A DNA stretch of 64,000 nt from Rhabdaerophilum sp. SD176 (GCF_030143245.1 NZ_JARJNS010000004.1:492469-556468), one strand, 5' to 3'. Positions 27,501 to 36,959 are shown, counted from the stretch's first letter. Notes: generated from the letters alone by a model not told the origin. Program-made: numbers and translations.

Positions 27501-29306
27501 CGTATTGCCGAAGACGGAGCGCAACTCTCGGAGATACCGGATAGGATCGGATTGCCGCAGATTTTCGAGGATTTGCCGGACTTGTGTTCTTCGAAAGAGG
27601 TGTTGCTCAGTTTGAAGAAGCAATGCCTCCAAAGATAGATCACGCTCTGAAAACGTTAGAGCGTAGATATAATCAAAGAAACTCTCATGGAAGAAATTGA
27701 TGTTTCCCTTCGATCGAACAATCAATCCTTCTGACGGCAATATGTTCAATGCTCGAGAAAAAGTTGAAACGATAGTTTCAGGCGCGTCCAGTCGTTGTTG
27801 ATCGCTCATCCACTCTGCGATTCGTGATATGGGATGAATTAATCCCCACGTAATACTTTTGTCAGCTTCAATCGAAATGCGCTTCTTTTCAAGGAGCCGT
27901 CGAAACAATTCACTACGTGATGTAAAGAATGGCGATAGAGGATCATATGTCTCAATGAAGAGCGCCAAATTCAAAGGCAGACGAAGAAGCTCAATTTGAC
28001 GTGCTGAGAAATTATCGGTTGCAATCGCCTTTGATTTCAAGAGAGGTTTAACCGTCGCCTCCCAATCGAGCAGTTGGACATCTACATGTTCGACGCCAAG
28101 CGACTCTCTAAGAGCTTTAAGTCGTTCGTCATTTTCAAGATCAAATGTACGGCAACAAATGACTATTACAATGTTGCCGAAATTGCGCGCGTCATCCACC
28201 AGTCTGAGGACGGCTTGCTTAGTCGCGCCATTTCGTCCGGAAATCTCGCTAACAGCATCGACCTGATCAACAATGAGCACCGATCTTCGATCGGCAGACG
28301 TACCCTTCAGCGTGGCAACTGGGCTTTCTTCGCGATTTGTAATTGCTTTCCCGAACGACTGCGGGCTCTTGCAGTCCAGATGATGATCGACTCGAAACGC
28401 CAGATGCGGCGCTGAAGCTGACGACAGTCTTGCAATTAGCTCTCGAATAACCCCTGACTTGCCTGCCCCTGCGACTCCGGTAAGCAAAAGAACAGTGGGG
28501 CCATTGGAGTCGAGGCATTTTGCCGCCAATTGCTCGGCCTCTTGCCTCGGAATGACCTCCTTCCCCGCACCGAAGGGAATGTAGGTATCGAGGTATGCGG
28601 CGGTAGCGTCACGCATTCGCTGAGGAAGCGTGGCATCAAGCGCATAGTCCTTCAGCTTGAGCTTTCCCTCGGACCGAATTTCTGCCCGCGCAATATCTGT
28701 AGTGAACTCGGTGTTGAGACGTTTTTCTAAGAAATCTCGCAATGACGCAAAGCCGTTCTTGGCCGTGTGCTCAAAATAGAAGTCACAATACGTATCTGAA
28801 ATGCCTTCGATCGACGGTTCACTTTCTATCCGAAAACGAGAGCGTTTGAGCCAATCGTAGACGGTGACATCATCAACAGACCATATCTTTTTCAGCTGAT
28901 CAAAAACATCATTTGCCTCTTTACCAAGTGATTTCCGATACTCGTCACAGTCTTTGGCAATTGAAGCTTTCTTCGAAAGATCATCAATATCTTTTGCAGG
29001 ATGCTGTGAGACAAATACACAAAGATCACGCGCGTTTGCCGATAACCGGCGCTTGAACGCAGAAAGAACGCCCTCCTTCTCCAGTGCGCGAACTGTCCAG
29101 TTTCCGTTCGGACTATTTATCTTGGTTTGATGCCATTCTGTAGTGCCATGGCGTACCAGTGAAAACTCAAATCCCTGGAAAGCGGCATCGATGCCTTCGA
29201 ACTTTATGGAGTCGGCTTTGCCGCCAAGGACCTCCAAGAACTGAAGCACGAGCCATTTGGCCTCGTATCTATTGCCCAACTTGTCGGCAATGCCACCCGC
29301 GTACAC
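24582..29306 (-). CDS. Avs-like STAND NTPase with N-terminal Cap4/DUF4297-like nuclease
   Basis: This is a 1574-residue protein. The N-terminal 200 residues resemble the DUF4297/Cap4 dsDNA nuclease: GNRYEAKWLVLQFLEVL, FEGID and EWHQTK (a PD-(D/E)xK-like centre near residues 40-65). A P-loop NTPase follows, with Walker A GVAGAGKS (about residue 278) and Walker B SVLIVDQVDAV (about 345). The remaining ~1000 residues look like a helical-repeat sensor. This architecture is that of antiviral STAND (Avs) proteins, in which the repeat region senses a phage protein and the nuclease is the effector. The start is GTG 29306 with GAGG upstream. It stands alone on the minus strand and is more A+T-rich than the backbone, indicating transfer. 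Confidence 0.75.
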   Translation of the reverse strand: MYAGGIADKLGNRYEAKWLVLQFLEVLGGKADSIKFEGIDAAFQGFEFSLVRHGTTEWHQTKINSPNGNWTVRALEKEGVLSAFKRRLSANARDLCVFVSQHPAKDIDDLSKKASIAKDCDEYRKSLGKEANDVFDQLKKIWSVDDVTVYDWLKRSRFRIESEPSIEGISDTYCDFYFEHTAKNGFASLRDFLEKRLNTEFTTDIARAEIRSEGKLKLKDYALDATLPQRMRDATAAYLDTYIPFGAGKEVIPRQEAEQLAAKCLDSNGPTVLLLTGVAGAGKSGVIRELIARLSSASAPHLAFRVDHHLDCKSPQSFGKAITNREESPVATLKGTSADRRSVLIVDQVDAVSEISGRNGATKQAVLRLVDDARNFGNIVIVICCRTFDLENDERLKALRESLGVEHVDVQLLDWEATVKPLLKSKAIATDNFSARQIELLRLPLNLALFIETYDPLSPFFTSRSELFRRLLEKKRISIEADKSITWGLIHPISRIAEWMSDQQRLDAPETIVSTFSRALNILPSEGLIVRSKGNINFFHESFFDYIYALTFSERDLSLEALLLQTEQHLFRRTQVRQILENLRQSDPIRYLRELRSVFGNTKVRYHIQVAVAQWLGSQVDPWPEERDILLSIDTSIGSFPALLRLAFFTSPGWFDRLHTDGWVDEQISGGNAERAEAVLWWLSNIAASRPSEIAALLAKWWGSDKERGARLLNWFGLVKRQKPDDALVDLCAEVTRSNPPGMFEGRGHTSRDLLLHTWAGDNPRGAEKVLKAYFDAWFDAHPGQHPFERDEFRDLDAHSMGELAKKAPQVFVQGTIEAFVRSVQMIQQANSNGTNDYSFGIRIASGHHFGADAFLNMFRSALGEVAAKVPDDAAAALRKIDPSIHPVNAHLWLETIGRNGEALKALFVEILNCKHVFDAGWQGADWQSFATAAKAVLPHLTAEEVAKFDDLIASHKPELDFASRLLQKISTDGEEPPWRRRSSISYYLKRSGHDIWCILESIGGEALSATSRVRLEELRRKFGAEKIPEPDHAAAHRVQSPIKRESAARMTDEQWLSAIKKYDSDEHRRYGRTFVEGGARQLATELQHLAKEQPSRFAAFSEKIPLDAPYAYLNHLLWGLAEAEQIAIEDVKRAILAAHRRPDRAYGSDIARLIEKKPEVARDTEVFDVLAWYIENGHADERDDVDQSNTEREITSVEDLISQGRLHIRGVNGARGAAAEALGQVLWHVPEANERAWQILERRSANEALVSVRCCLVRAALPLYNSDKARCAKLINEIAHRPGSATTPTLLQKVWLEAAFPSNDLPSIAKIFSIKTAYLAERALRLRAAHLEENANAYWLAPLVTHHGVMLLPYIIRWEPSVGKFIICRMIVEGDDNTRMVAAWLVFWQSFHSEEFIRLADALALDGVVYRRILADVASRAIEGAEFRHRAEAVLRRCFNDEDKQVRGQAADVFRRAKPNEFDRYRNLASQFIRSGAFESGSYAFFHALEEAESKVVDLVVQATEILIDDIEKNRNVAGRRSMDLHEIVDIIKKEYTASENDPIVRGKLLDLIDRMMRMELYGVDSIVNPHER

Positions 29307-29650
29307 TGAGGCCTCGTTTCATCGCACTGTAGATTGAACAAGCTGGACGATTAATCGCTGCTGTTCAAGAAACTGCCGTTAGCAACCCACAGCCAGCAGC
29401 GTCGTTTTGGTGGCCGCTGCGGGACTCGACACCACAGGGGGCGATGCCCGAGGTAAACTGAGCCCCATGAGGCGACTTGGACGCCCCTTGCTGGCGCACT
29501 TAAGCGGGGCAAGGCGCTTGCAACTGGCAGTCCAAGCCGAGCCATATCCGTAACGGCTCAGTAGCTACGACAGCGTTCATAGAGCGCGATGTCTGCATGG
29601 AGCAATTTTGCTCCAGAAACCCGTCATTCCGTTCCCGGCCCCAAACCAGC
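29307..29650. other. 344-bp gap without a supported gene
   Basis: It lies between the STAND gene start and the 3' end of the AAA+ gene. Open frames here look like chance frames. No repeat or hairpin stands out. Confidence 0.4.
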
Positions 29651-30778
29651 CTAAACGAACCCCATTCGCGAAGAGGCTGGAGACTGCTCGAAGATCTCAG
29701 CAGCTTGCGCGATGTCAACCCGGTCAAGTTTGTGGCGATTGTGATGTGCTGCAATGATGAGAGCTTGCGCAAGGATGCGGCGCGCCTTACGGGGATGTGC
29801 GGCACGAAGCCCCTCTCGGGCTTCCGGCGAAAGCGACGGTTCAAACCAGTCGCCCCAGTCTAGGATTACCTCGCGGTAGAGATGCTCGAGAACGATCTGC
29901 ATCTGCGATTGGCTCGGTCGCTGAACTTCAAGGATGAGGAACCGATCGAGGAGGGACGGCGGGAGAGACCCGAGGTCGTTTGCGGTCGCCATCCAGATGA
30001 CGTGGCGCGCGTCAAAATGGAGTTTGAGACAATCATCCTCCACGCGTTGAGCACTCGAAGGCTCGAGCAGATCATGAAGTGGCCCGAGGGGATCGCCATA
30101 TTCCGAGCCGCGGCCCGGCGTCTTGTCGATTTCGTCGAGGAGGAAGACTGGCGAGGCAACGCCGCCGGCAATCAACGTCTTCGCCACAATGCCTATGGCC
30201 GGTGTCTTCCACGACATGTCCCTTCCAGTCAGTAGACCTGCCCCGAGTTGGTTCGGCATCGAATAGGATTGGAAGGGGAGACCAATCGCGCGGGCAAATT
30301 CACGCGCGACATGGGTCTTCCCCACACCTGGTTCGCCCACCAACAGAATGGGTTGCAGAGAAAAGGGACGCCCCGTCCGCAAGGCAGCACCGAGCGCAGG
30401 ACGCACGATGTCGAAGAATTGCTGAAAGTGTGGAGCAGACGAGCTGAGGGCATCGACCGCATCGATCTGCGCTTGATGCGGGCGAAGCAGGTCCCGTTGC
30501 CCATCGCGTGGATCCTCTGCCATCCGACGGATCCAATCGGCCCGGAACGCCCCTTTGCCGAAATCTGCCTCTGTTTCGGCTTCATCGAGAAGTGCCGCAG
30601 CCTCGGCGGGCGTAAAAACCCGCCATTGCGGCGGGTTTTCCTGTTTCGGGAACGACGATGAACCGTGATCTGATGGCTGGATCTCTACCGAAGCAGCCAG
30701 AAAATCGGGTTCGAGCTCGAGCGGGTCGTCGAAGGGGTTTCGATCCAGGCCGGATCGATCTGTCGAGGTCATCTTCAT
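29651..30778 (-). CDS. Lon-like AAA+ ATPase without protease domain
   Basis: This is a 375-residue protein. The AAA+ core has Walker A LLVGEPGVGKTHVAREFA (about residue 145), Walker B VFLLDEIDK, sensor 1 HVIWMATANDL and an arginine-finger region SLLDRFLIL, all Lon-like. The N-domain and the Ser-Lys protease domain of Lon are absent. The N-terminal ~100 residues are acidic and without known motif. The start at 30778 has GAGG upstream, 7 bp after the preceding gene. It is the last gene of the mobilisation run on this strand. Its client is unknown; a chaperone or remodelling role in the element is inferred. Confidence 0.75.
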   Translation of the reverse strand: MKMTSTDRSGLDRNPFDDPLELEPDFLAASVEIQPSDHGSSSFPKQENPPQWRVFTPAEAAALLDEAETEADFGKGAFRADWIRRMAEDPRDGQRDLLRPHQAQIDAVDALSSSAPHFQQFFDIVRPALGAALRTGRPFSLQPILLVGEPGVGKTHVAREFARAIGLPFQSYSMPNQLGAGLLTGRDMSWKTPAIGIVAKTLIAGGVASPVFLLDEIDKTPGRGSEYGDPLGPLHDLLEPSSAQRVEDDCLKLHFDARHVIWMATANDLGSLPPSLLDRFLILEVQRPSQSQMQIVLEHLYREVILDWGDWFEPSLSPEAREGLRAAHPRKARRILAQALIIAAHHNRHKLDRVDIAQAAEIFEQSPASSRMGFV

Positions 30779-30785
30779 GTCTGCC

Positions 30786-31481
30786 TCACACTCGTTCCCG
30801 GCCCTTCGCCATGAAGGGGGCGAGGGCAAGGCTGAGCCCGCGAACAAGTTTGCCGAGATCGCGCTGGGGTCGAATGAGATAGAGTTCTTCGACAGCCGAA
30901 ATCCGGTCGATACGCGTCATCAGCGTGTAGCGAGTAAGGAGCTGCCCTGTCGGATCGAGGCCAGCCTGGACCAGTCTTTTCTGTCCTTCGTCGCTCTTGA
31001 GGAATTGCTCGAGGGAACGACGCGCGAGGAGGGCATGCACCGCTCGGTCAATGGCCTCGACTGTCACGCCAAACGGCACCTCGATCTCGAGATGACCATC
31101 GACCAAGTGAACGCCGGACGGCAGCGCCCCATCCAGGTCAGCCGCGCGAAATGGTGACAGGCACCATTCATGGCCTTGTGGGATGCGGACGAGTTGGTCC
31201 AGCGGCTGTTCTTGACGGCCCCAAAGCGCGGCATAGCCCTTGCGGCGCAAGTCTTCCACTCGGCGTTGTGGGTCTTGGCTCGACGTCACACCGATCTTGT
31301 AAAGCGGGATCCCGAGCGGGCGTGCAAAGTTGATGAGCCCTCGCGAACCTGCTGCGTAGACGATCACGCGATGCGTGCCCTTGGCTGGATTGACGAGAGG
31401 ATTGCGCGAGCGAAGGGGCGCGAGCTCGTTCTCCAATGAGCTGGGACAAGACGGCGCCTTCTTGGGGGATGATTTGGACAT
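30786..31481 (-). CDS. GIY-YIG/T5orf172-like protein of the mobilisation operon
   Basis: This is a 231-residue protein. The segment VIVYAAGSRGL...PLYKIGVTSSQDPQRRVEDLRRKGY (about residues 38-85) resembles the T5orf172/MUG113 branch of GIY-YIG nucleases (Y, then YKIG, then an Arg a few residues on). The C-terminal half has no motif I recognise. A nuclease or DNA-binding role is inferred. It lies between a hypothetical gene and the AAA+ gene, all on the minus strand. Confidence 0.55.
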   Translation of the reverse strand: MSKSSPKKAPSCPSSLENELAPLRSRNPLVNPAKGTHRVIVYAAGSRGLINFARPLGIPLYKIGVTSSQDPQRRVEDLRRKGYAALWGRQEQPLDQLVRIPQGHEWCLSPFRAADLDGALPSGVHLVDGHLEIEVPFGVTVEAIDRAVHALLARRSLEQFLKSDEGQKRLVQAGLDPTGQLLTRYTLMTRIDRISAVEELYLIRPQRDLGKLVRGLSLALAPFMAKGRERV

Positions 31482-31611
31482 GTTTACTCGATCCGGCTGG
31501 TGCCGGTCCTTTCTTCGATGGAAAAGCGTGATGTTTTTTTGGGGAGGGGAGGGGGCCTAGCCTGTGGCTCGATTGCACACGCTGGCCCCGGTGGTCGCGC
31601 TGGCGCGCGGG

Positions 31612-32043
31612 CTAGTGAGGCCTTTTGACCTCGTCTTTCGCAGAGGTTTTTCTGCTGACCTGGAGTTCGATGCCGTGTTGTCGGCCATCCGCGCTCAGCG
31701 CTGTCAGGATCATGATGATGACAAGATGCTGATCTGTGATCTTGCCGTCGGGAAGGTCGAAATCGCCTCCGATGGCTGCCGCTTTGATCTGAAACTCGCC
31801 CTCGTCGCTCGTGGCATAACTGGCAAGGGCGAGGAGCGTCTCTGTTCGACGGCTGTGGAGCTCCTGGACGAGTTTTGCGTCGGCATCGTCGCGCCACGTT
31901 GCGAGCGTCGTTTCGATGAGCTGGAGCCGATCGATCCGGTCCGGAAGAGCCATCGCGAAAGCGGATCGAATGCTTACTGCGTCGAGCACGGCTTGGAGGC
32001 TGGTTTCTGGAGTTTTCTGAGAGTTTTCTGGAGGTTTCGGCAT
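31612..32043 (-). CDS. hypothetical protein of the mobilisation operon
   Basis: This is a 143-residue protein, helical in its first half (ALPDRIDRLQLIETTLATWRDDADAKLVQELHSRRTETL). It is followed by a compact region KITDQHLVIIMILTALSADGRQ. The start at 32043 is chosen because sequence upstream is low-complexity Pro/Arg; the ribosome-binding site is weak. I recognise no family. It lies between the relaxase and the GIY-YIG-like gene. Confidence 0.5.
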   Translation of the reverse strand: MPKPPENSQKTPETSLQAVLDAVSIRSAFAMALPDRIDRLQLIETTLATWRDDADAKLVQELHSRRTETLLALASYATSDEGEFQIKAAAIGGDFDLPDGKITDQHLVIIMILTALSADGRQHGIELQVSRKTSAKDEVKRPH

Positions 32044-32267
32044 GGGTCTGCGCCCGGGCGCGCGGCACGGGCTATTCCTTTCTGATAGGGGGAGGGGGAG
32101 CCTTTCGGGGGATTTGAGGTGTCCCAGAGGCAAAAAATCAGAAGAAGGAAAAAATGGGTCGGGTCAGCAAAGCCGGGCCCCCAAGGGGCGCGCCTTTCAC
32201 GGGGATAAACTTCTGGAGGTAAAGCTTTGACCGGGGGCGTTAGACGCGAGACTGGCAACCCGCTCGA

Positions 32268-35200
32268 TTACCGTTGCCGCCCCTTATTTGAGGCTTGATC
32301 CAGAACGCGGTTGATCAGGTTGGGTGATGCGCCCAGTGGCTGGAGGATGGCCTCGACAAATGGGCGGTCCAGCGTTGCCTGCCGTGTCGCCTTGATCGCA
32401 ACGGCCAGGCTTTCACGATCAGGACCCGACGGGGTGGTCTCTATCGCCTGGCGCGCAAATTCATGGAGGGCGCGCAAAACGGGATCTCGCGCGAGAAGCT
32501 TGTTTGTCAGGGTGTGTTGGTTATGGGCGTCGAGGCGGGCAGCCAAAACAAGGGCTTTTCGTTGATCGGGGCGAAGATCCGAGGGCAGGATGGGTGGAAA
32601 AACGGCTCGATCATCCGCGCTCGGGGCTTGTGAAGCCCTGATCAGGCCCGCTTCTTGGTGCGCTGCTGCCAATACGTCCGCGTAGGTCTTGGCGCTCAGC
32701 TTGCGCGCGGTAAGGGTCAGCTCGGCAATGATCGTCATGCCGACTCGCATTTGGATGCCTCGCCAGTTGGACAGCGGATTCAGAAGGCCGTCGGGTAGCA
32801 GATCAGCGAGGTCTTTGCTGACGCGATGACAGACCCAATGGGCCCGATAGGCGTCATCCGGACGCTTCCTGATATCCTCCTGATCCAGCGCGCGGCGGTG
32901 ATCCAGCCAGAGCCTCACAAGCGCTCGCAAGGGTGAGTTGGGTTCGGATGAATAAAGTGCACATTGACTACCCTTTGCGAGTTCTTGCCAACGCGGCTTG
33001 ATGAGCCTGCTGATGGCCAGGACGGATTTATCAATCAGCGCCTTTGTCTTCTCAGCTTCCGCGGAACCTTTCGCCAAGGCCGTTTGCACGGCCTTCTGCA
33101 CGTCGAGGCTGTGCGAGATCTCAAAGGTTTCGTCGTTTCCCGGAGACGTCGGCACGAGGCAATCGGGAAACGACATCACGAGGCGCTTAACGGGTGCGAG
33201 CGGATCTTGGGCAGGCTGGTCATCGCCAGGGTCAAATCCACGACGGTGAGATGCCTCGAGCAGAATCGGGACTTCCCTCGGCAAACCCTTCATGAGTTCC
33301 CGGAGGCTCGGCTCCTGCGGTTGCCCTCCAACGTTGGACGGCGTGGCGCCCTGGGATGGCGGATCCGTTGGGGTGGAATTGCCGAGAGGCGGTCGTTCTT
33401 TCTGACTGGCTGCGGCCATAGGCCCAGCGGATGGCAAGGCCTTGGTCGCCGGGGTCACCGTTGGCAGACCTGAAGGAGGCGGTGTCGGCGCTGGCGCTGG
33501 TGTTCCCGGCTTCGGCGCGACCGAAGATGGCGAAGATGATTCTGCGACGCCAGGTGCCTTTGTCGTCTCTTGGTTCTGCCGGGAAACGGGACCGGGCTGC
33601 GGGGTTGTTCCGGCTGACCGGGCGTTAGACGCGCTGGCCGGACCGCTCGCCCGTGACAATTCGGGAGGCGGAGATGGAACACCTCTATTGACCTCCGCGT
33701 GCTTGGCAGGGGCGGCCTCCACGTCTTGGTCAGGCTTAGGCTGGACCGACCCGTCCGTTCCCGGTCCTTGCCGCTTCGCCATGTGCGGATCAAGCACGCG
33801 GGATGCTGGATCTTTATGTTGTTCCGTCGCCTGCGGAATGGACGGGCCAGTGGTACGCTCCGTGGGCTTCGGCACCTGGGTCTTGGCTGGCGCGGTGAGC
33901 CCAGCCGGGGCTGGCTTTTCTGTTGGCTTCGCTATAGCGGGCACGGGCTCGCGACCGATCACGCGTACCGGCGCGCTCTCGGTTGTTGCTTTGCTTCCAA
34001 CGGCGCCACCTGCGGCGCCACCTGTTTTGCTTTCGGTCGGTGCAGGAGGTGAGGGGGGTGGCGAAGCTGCTGAAGTCGCCGGTCCCGGCGTCGAATATTC
34101 TCGGATTGGTGTGCCGGTTGCGGCAGCGGGTGCCGCTGCTGGCGGTGACGATTTCGTCTCGATGATCTTGGCATTGGGTTTTTCGGTTGAGCGGACCTCG
34201 GCCCTGTGCTGTCCTGTCGAAATTGTCTTTTCGGTCGTCCCGTTTGTGAGCTGGGGACCTTCGGCCCCGGATTTCGTCAGTGTATTGGCTGCGGACGTTA
34301 TTGGTTGCTGATCCAGCGGACCGCCGAGCTCGATCTCACTGCCGACCCCATCGGCTCCGGCCTGCAAAATCGCGCGGAAATCACTCGCGTGAGCGGTGCC
34401 GCCATTGCCTTTTTGGGGTGCGCGCTGGTCCTCGGCTGTTCCGATCTGAGGTTGCTCAGACCGGCTTTCGGATCCCCGATCCTCATTCGCTGACGAGCCC
34501 AACCTCAGTTTAGCAGGGTTAGGCGAGTTTTGCGTGTGCTCCGAAGCGCCAGGCGCGCCGGCGAGAGGTTCATTTTTGCCAGGGCCTTTAGATTGCCCAC
34601 GGGCGCGGGCGGCTGTCAGCCTACGACGACGGACGTGTTCGACGGCCGCCAGGACTTTCGCATCGGTACCCGACCGGATCGTGGCGTCTTCAAGGTGGGG
34701 CTCGGCTTGCGGCTCTGGCCACTTGATCGCGCCACCGACGGCGATCGCCTGCCAGCCCTCAACAAGATGTTGGTGGTCCTTAAGCCATTGCTCGGCAGCC
34801 GTTGACCAGCAAAAATCCCGGATACGCCCGGCATAAATGGCTGGCGTGACATAGGTGTCACGCCCATGGTCCGCTGCGCTGGCCATCATGATGTTCTGGA
34901 TTTCGTCGGGCGATCGCCCCATCGCCCGGAGACGGAGAGCAATGGCCGCATCGATGCGCGAAGGGTGAACGCGGAGGTCGTTGGGAAAATCCTGGATCAC
35001 GAGAGCCCTGAGCCGCGTGTAGCTGTCGTGGTCGGATTGCTGGATGCCCGAGTTTGAAGTCGCCGGGGTCGGCGGAGGGCGCAAGCAATGTCGCGAGGAG
35101 AGAGCGATCGCACTCAGCGACGCCTCGGCATTGTCCCAGTCCTTCGCAATCGCAGCGAGGCGGTTAGCGAGTGCTGAATTATCATGATCGGAAGCTGCGA

Positions 35201-36959
35201 TAATTCGAGCGCGCTCGAGGTTCACGAATCCGAGCGGCAGCGCATGGCGAGAGAGTGCCAAGCTCGGATTGCCTTTATCATGAAGACCCGGTTCGGCGAG
35301 TTCTGCTGCCAGGCAACCAAGCGCGAGGCGGTTGCTACGCCGGACCGACCCGATGGCGAGCGGGCTGCATTCCGGGAGGTGCCACGCAATCCGAGCAGGA
35401 CCGGGTAGTTTCGGGCGCTCCTTCGGATCTGCCGGCTCATTCAGTAAGGCCCAAAGGTAATCGCGCCCAATCACGCGAGGGGCAAGATTGATATCCGGTG
35501 GCTTTGCTCCGCGTGCCAGCGCATCGTGGATGGCAGCTGCCAAAGCGCTTGCCGTAAACCCGCGACCATCAGGGCTGGCGAGAACCTGGCGAGCGTCCCG
35601 GGCCTTCTCGCCTGCCTTTGTCCGACCTGGTACCAAGACTTCGTAACGTTCTGCCCCCAGGGGTTCAACCATCTTGGCGACGGCACGTTTGAGATCGTGC
35701 TGCCGCGCGAACAAGACAGTCTTCGTGCGGTGGATCGCCTGTTCCCTCTTGATGTCGGCTTGCAGCTCGGGATTGCCGATGGTGATGCCTTCCTCCACCG
35801 CCAGGCGGATCATCAAGCGCTTGAAATCTGCGCTGCCCTCAACGCTTACGCCCTGCGGCCATTTCGCAGCTGCGAGCTTCAGGGCTGCGCGCGCAGCCTC
35901 CTCGTCGCGGGAAGCCAGGACCCGAATGCGCTCGCCCTCATCGACAAAGGAAACGGCTCCCCCACGCCGGCGGCTGTAATAGGTTCGGCCGTCGATACGA
36001 TACGCCTCGAACCCTTCAACCTTGTGCCAGCCGAGCGATTGGTTGGACTCGCCTTTGCCGATGATGGAGCAGGTCGCTTCCCGCCGCTCATCCAGCCAGG
36101 GGGTGAAATATGGGTCTGCTTTTGGCGCTACTGTCGCCTCCTCATAGGCGCCGAAATGCTTGACGAGCTTGCTCCAGGATGCTGCCCGCAAAGCTTTTGA
36201 GGCCTTGACCTGCACGCCATCGATGATGACGATCGCGCCGTTGCCTTCCTTCCGATAGACCATGCCGGCGCGCCCGAGGATGCTGTGGAACTCTGCCCAA
36301 TTCGGCGCGCTTTCGAGGGCGAGCTTCAGGACATGGTGCGCCTTTAATTCGGCCGAGATCTCACCCGTCCGGAGTTCTTTGTCGCGTGCCGCCGCGCTGA
36401 TTTCGGGTCGCTCGGCGTCCCAGCCAGAACGGTAAACATTGGGGCCAGAGGCGACGTAGCGCGCGTTGATTTCCCGCCGCCAGCCCTGATGCTCCTCGAT
36501 GATCGCGATAGCCTGGTGCGCGGCTTCCAGGTCGAAGCCACCATTGATGCGGATGAGCTTTTCCTCCACCGGATCTACGCGGTTCACGCAGATATGCAGG
36601 TGGGCGTTGGAGGTATCCACGTGCAACCCGTAGATGGCCTGACATTCGGCCAAGCCGAGATGGCCGAGGAACAGATCGACCGCCTCTTCGATATCTTGCG
36701 AGGTGGGCACCTCGTCCTCGTGCCAGCTCAGGACATAATGGATGATCGGATTGGACGCGCGGCGCGGCGCGGTCGCCAATCCGATCATTTCGTTCTGTTG
36801 GTCACGGAGATCCGCGCAGATAAAGCCGCGGGCGCCGGCATAGAGGCACTTCTCTGCCGGGTCGGTTAACTCCGGGCGCACGATATAATTGGTCAAAGCT
36901 CGGATCCGGTCCGCAACCGAAGCGGAGTGCTTGGGGTCAGGGACCTTTTTGACGATCAT
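32268..36959 (-). CDS. MOBP-type relaxase with LPD7-like domain
   Basis: This is a 1563-residue DNA-nicking relaxase starting conjugative transfer. The relaxase domain (about residues 1-260) has the metal-binding triad HVDTSNAHLHICVNRVDP (about 112-130), the MOBP motif HxDxxNxHxH. An LPD7-like domain (RTYYSRRRGGAVSFVDEGERIRVLA, about 310-400) follows. Then come a helical region, a long Pro/Ala/Thr-rich linker of some 400 residues, and a C-terminal helical domain. The candidate catalytic Tyr lies early (LTNYIVRPE). ATG 36959 overlaps the MobC stop by four bases. No type IV secretion genes are visible, so the element is probably mobilisable rather than self-transmissible. Confidence 0.88.
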   Translation of the reverse strand: MIVKKVPDPKHSASVADRIRALTNYIVRPELTDPAEKCLYAGARGFICADLRDQQNEMIGLATAPRRASNPIIHYVLSWHEDEVPTSQDIEEAVDLFLGHLGLAECQAIYGLHVDTSNAHLHICVNRVDPVEEKLIRINGGFDLEAAHQAIAIIEEHQGWRREINARYVASGPNVYRSGWDAERPEISAAARDKELRTGEISAELKAHHVLKLALESAPNWAEFHSILGRAGMVYRKEGNGAIVIIDGVQVKASKALRAASWSKLVKHFGAYEEATVAPKADPYFTPWLDERREATCSIIGKGESNQSLGWHKVEGFEAYRIDGRTYYSRRRGGAVSFVDEGERIRVLASRDEEAARAALKLAAAKWPQGVSVEGSADFKRLMIRLAVEEGITIGNPELQADIKREQAIHRTKTVLFARQHDLKRAVAKMVEPLGAERYEVLVPGRTKAGEKARDARQVLASPDGRGFTASALAAAIHDALARGAKPPDINLAPRVIGRDYLWALLNEPADPKERPKLPGPARIAWHLPECSPLAIGSVRRSNRLALGCLAAELAEPGLHDKGNPSLALSRHALPLGFVNLERARIIAASDHDNSALANRLAAIAKDWDNAEASLSAIALSSRHCLRPPPTPATSNSGIQQSDHDSYTRLRALVIQDFPNDLRVHPSRIDAAIALRLRAMGRSPDEIQNIMMASAADHGRDTYVTPAIYAGRIRDFCWSTAAEQWLKDHQHLVEGWQAIAVGGAIKWPEPQAEPHLEDATIRSGTDAKVLAAVEHVRRRRLTAARARGQSKGPGKNEPLAGAPGASEHTQNSPNPAKLRLGSSANEDRGSESRSEQPQIGTAEDQRAPQKGNGGTAHASDFRAILQAGADGVGSEIELGGPLDQQPITSAANTLTKSGAEGPQLTNGTTEKTISTGQHRAEVRSTEKPNAKIIETKSSPPAAAPAAATGTPIREYSTPGPATSAASPPPSPPAPTESKTGGAAGGAVGSKATTESAPVRVIGREPVPAIAKPTEKPAPAGLTAPAKTQVPKPTERTTGPSIPQATEQHKDPASRVLDPHMAKRQGPGTDGSVQPKPDQDVEAAPAKHAEVNRGVPSPPPELSRASGPASASNARSAGTTPQPGPVSRQNQETTKAPGVAESSSPSSVAPKPGTPAPAPTPPPSGLPTVTPATKALPSAGPMAAASQKERPPLGNSTPTDPPSQGATPSNVGGQPQEPSLRELMKGLPREVPILLEASHRRGFDPGDDQPAQDPLAPVKRLVMSFPDCLVPTSPGNDETFEISHSLDVQKAVQTALAKGSAEAEKTKALIDKSVLAISRLIKPRWQELAKGSQCALYSSEPNSPLRALVRLWLDHRRALDQEDIRKRPDDAYRAHWVCHRVSKDLADLLPDGLLNPLSNWRGIQMRVGMTIIAELTLTARKLSAKTYADVLAAAHQEAGLIRASQAPSADDRAVFPPILPSDLRPDQRKALVLAARLDAHNQHTLTNKLLARDPVLRALHEFARQAIETTPSGPDRESLAVAIKATRQATLDRPFVEAILQPLGASPNLINRVLDQASNKGRQR

